Origin: Mesorhizobium sp. AR02
Lineage (GTDB): Bacteria; Pseudomonadota; Alphaproteobacteria; Rhizobiales; Rhizobiaceae
Assembly (NCBI RefSeq): GCF_024746835.1
Contig: NZ_CP080531.1
Coordinates: forward strand, 1,178,001 to 1,242,000
DNA length: 64,000 bases
Direction of reading: 5' to 3'
Position numbers and translations under genes: made by a program. Of this stretch, positions 62,923-64,000 are shown one piece after another. Each line of letters begins with the position of its first letter. Position 1 is the stretch's first letter. The notes under the pieces are model-generated. The model saw only the letters and a program-made list of their open reading frames with translations, did no database searches and had not been told where the DNA came from.

Positions 62923-63005
62923 GAACTCCTCCCGAGTTGTTGAACCTTTCTCCTCAAAGGCTCAGCGATTAACGCATAAGTTTTGCATACGGTCAAACAT
63001 TATGT

Positions 63006-63039
63006 AGGTAATTATGTATGTTTTTATACATAATTACCT
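63006..63039. promoter_or_regulatory. 34-bp AT-rich perfect palindrome, operator candidate of the sugar operon
   Basis: Arms AGGTAATTATGTAT and ATACATAATTACCT are perfect inverted copies around GTTTTT. The site lies between the kinase gene and the substrate-binding gene. Downstream on the minus strand a promoter-like TTGACC, 17 bases and GTTAAT follow, with GCATAAGTTTTGCATAC overlapping. This fits a repressor binding site for an internal promoter. Confidence 0.6.
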
Positions 63040-63081
63040 GGGCAAGGCGGCAGACGCCCACAAGGCCCGCAATCGCCTTGC

Positions 63082-64000
63082 TCAGGCGACCGATTTCGTT
63101 TCCTCCCCCGGCTGGTCGAGCAGCGGCGACGCTGCCGTGTTCAGATCGTGCATGGCGTTGCGCACGGTCCGATTGCCGCTGAGCTCCCGATAATTCCTGT
63201 AGAGAAGGCGGTAGGCGGCGGCGCTTTCCGGGCGAGGCTGGTAGGGCGTGAAGGTGCGTGCGCCGAACCGGGCCGTGCCTTCGGCGAAGCCGCTCACCAG
63301 TTCCGCCGCGACCGCGCCATGAACCGCCGCGCCGACAGCCGTTGCATGGGTAATGCTTGGAACCTCCACGACGCGGCCCAGCACGTCGGCCATGATCTGC
63401 ACCAGCAATGGATTGTTCTGGGCCAGACCGCTGGTCAGGATGATGCGGTCGATGGCAAAATCGCCGGCCTCGAACAGGTCGACCACCGTGCGCGCGCCGA
63501 AACACAGCGACTCGATCAGGGCGCGATAGATGCCGACGCCGGTGGTTTCGGTGGTGAGGCCGAGAAGCAGGCCGCTGAGGTTTGAATCCGCAAGCGGCAC
63601 GCGGTTGCCGTTCCACCAGTCGAGCGCCACGAGATGGTTGGCGCCGGGTTCGAGTTCGGCTGCCTCGCGGTTGTAGATGCGGAAACTTTCCGCCTCGTCG
63701 GCACCACGCGGAAAAGCCTTCACGAACCAGGCGAGCGTGTCGCCGAACCCGGCCTGCCCGGCCTCGTAGCACCAGAGATCACGAACCGATCCATCCTTGG
63801 CCACGCCTTCGATGCCGGGCGGCAAAGGGCGGAACTGCTGGCTCAAAAACAGATAGACAGCCGAAGTTCCGAGCGCGCCGACGAGACAGCCGGACGACAC
63901 GGCGCCAACCGCGGGCAGCACGACGTGGGAATCGATGACCGCCACCGCAACGATCGCGCGGCCGCTGATGCCGGTGCGCGTGCGCCATGCCTCCGACAGG
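63082..64000 (-). CDS. FGGY carbohydrate kinase, L-ribulokinase-like (partial, runs off right edge)
   Basis: The visible C-terminal part of about 305 residues matches the ribulokinase (AraB) type of FGGY kinase: VIDSHVVLPAVGAVSSG, GALGTSAVYLFL, LWCYEAGQAGFGDTLAWFV, HLVALDWWNGNRVPLAD, LIESLCFGARTVVD and GLAQNNPLLVQIMADVLGR. It phosphorylates a ketopentose or pentitol with ATP. The N-terminal half lies beyond base 64000, and no start is visible. It is the first visible gene of the sugar transport cluster. Confidence 0.88.
   Translation of the reverse strand, partial: LSEAWRTRTGISGRAIVAVAVIDSHVVLPAVGAVSSGCLVGALGTSAVYLFLSQQFRPLPPGIEGVAKDGSVRDLWCYEAGQAGFGDTLAWFVKAFPRGADEAESFRIYNREAAELEPGANHLVALDWWNGNRVPLADSNLSGLLLGLTTETTGVGIYRALIESLCFGARTVVDLFEAGDFAIDRIILTSGLAQNNPLLVQIMADVLGRVVEVPSITHATAVGAAVHGAVAAELVSGFAEGTARFGARTFTPYQPRPESAAAYRLLYRNYRELSGNRTVRNAMHDLNTAASPLLDQPGEETKSVA

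Overview
The window is GC-rich chromosomal DNA from an alphaproteobacterium of the order Hyphomicrobiales, most likely Mesorhizobium or a close relative. The evidence is a DUF768 protein (a family typical of Mesorhizobium), DUF1127, DUF3422 and ActS/ActR proteins of rhizobial type, many GTG/TTG starts, and short intergenic palindromes of the rhizobial kind. No rRNA, tRNA, CRISPR array, phage or IS transposase was seen. The gene content is mainly catabolic and transport functions with some housekeeping genes.

Left part (1-22 kb). A glycolate oxidase operon on the minus strand (glcD, a DUF559 cassette, an ASCH-like gene, glcE running off the left edge) lies near a DUF3422 gene. A FadR-type GntR regulator and an L-lactate dehydrogenase (lldD) face the other way. 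One 10-bp motif occurs upstream of both glcD and the regulator gene. Next come a metallophosphatase, a class I amidotransferase, a GFA-domain protein, rsmE, gshA, a DUF937 protein, DUF1127 with a divergent LysR regulator, a CHASE4-like/GGDEF/EAL protein, xseA, a P1 peptidase and a DUF768 protein.

Middle part (22-42 kb). Two divergent operons meet at an RpiR-type regulator. The minus-strand operon encodes a DAO-type FAD oxidoreductase, a fused LivM-LivG protein, a substrate-binding protein, LivF, LivH, a PaiB-like protein and a frameshifted ornithine cyclodeaminase. The plus-strand operon encodes the regulator, an isochorismatase-type hydrolase, a glutamine-synthetase-like ligase, an N-formylglutamate-amidohydrolase-like protein and a class III aminotransferase. 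This set parallels the gamma-glutamylation (Puu) route for amine breakdown with different hydrolase parts, and is the best candidate for an undescribed pathway. An ECF41 sigma factor module follows: FAD oxidoreductase, CMD protein, sigma factor, and a promoter matching the known ECF41 consensus. Then come uxuA and a divergent SDR.

Right part (42-64 kb). AlkB, KTSC and DUF763 proteins precede cyoABCD-surf1-actS-actR, a quinol oxidase operon whose last genes are the redox two-component system. A divergent MHS-type transporter, an XRE-cupin regulator and an extremely methionine-rich small protein follow. A nucleoside-type ABC operon with a formamidase-family gene ends at a head-to-head junction near 59.5 kb, where both a transporter ATPase and an SDR have lost their 5' parts, as expected for one deletion. 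The window closes with an FrcBCA-like sugar ABC transporter and a ribulokinase-like FGGY kinase cut by the right edge.

The observations most worth a second look are the DUF559 gene bracketed by 66-bp inverted repeats (1703-2268), the Met-rich protein (53860-54195), the Puu-like divergent cluster (23913-36601) and the 59.5-kb junction.
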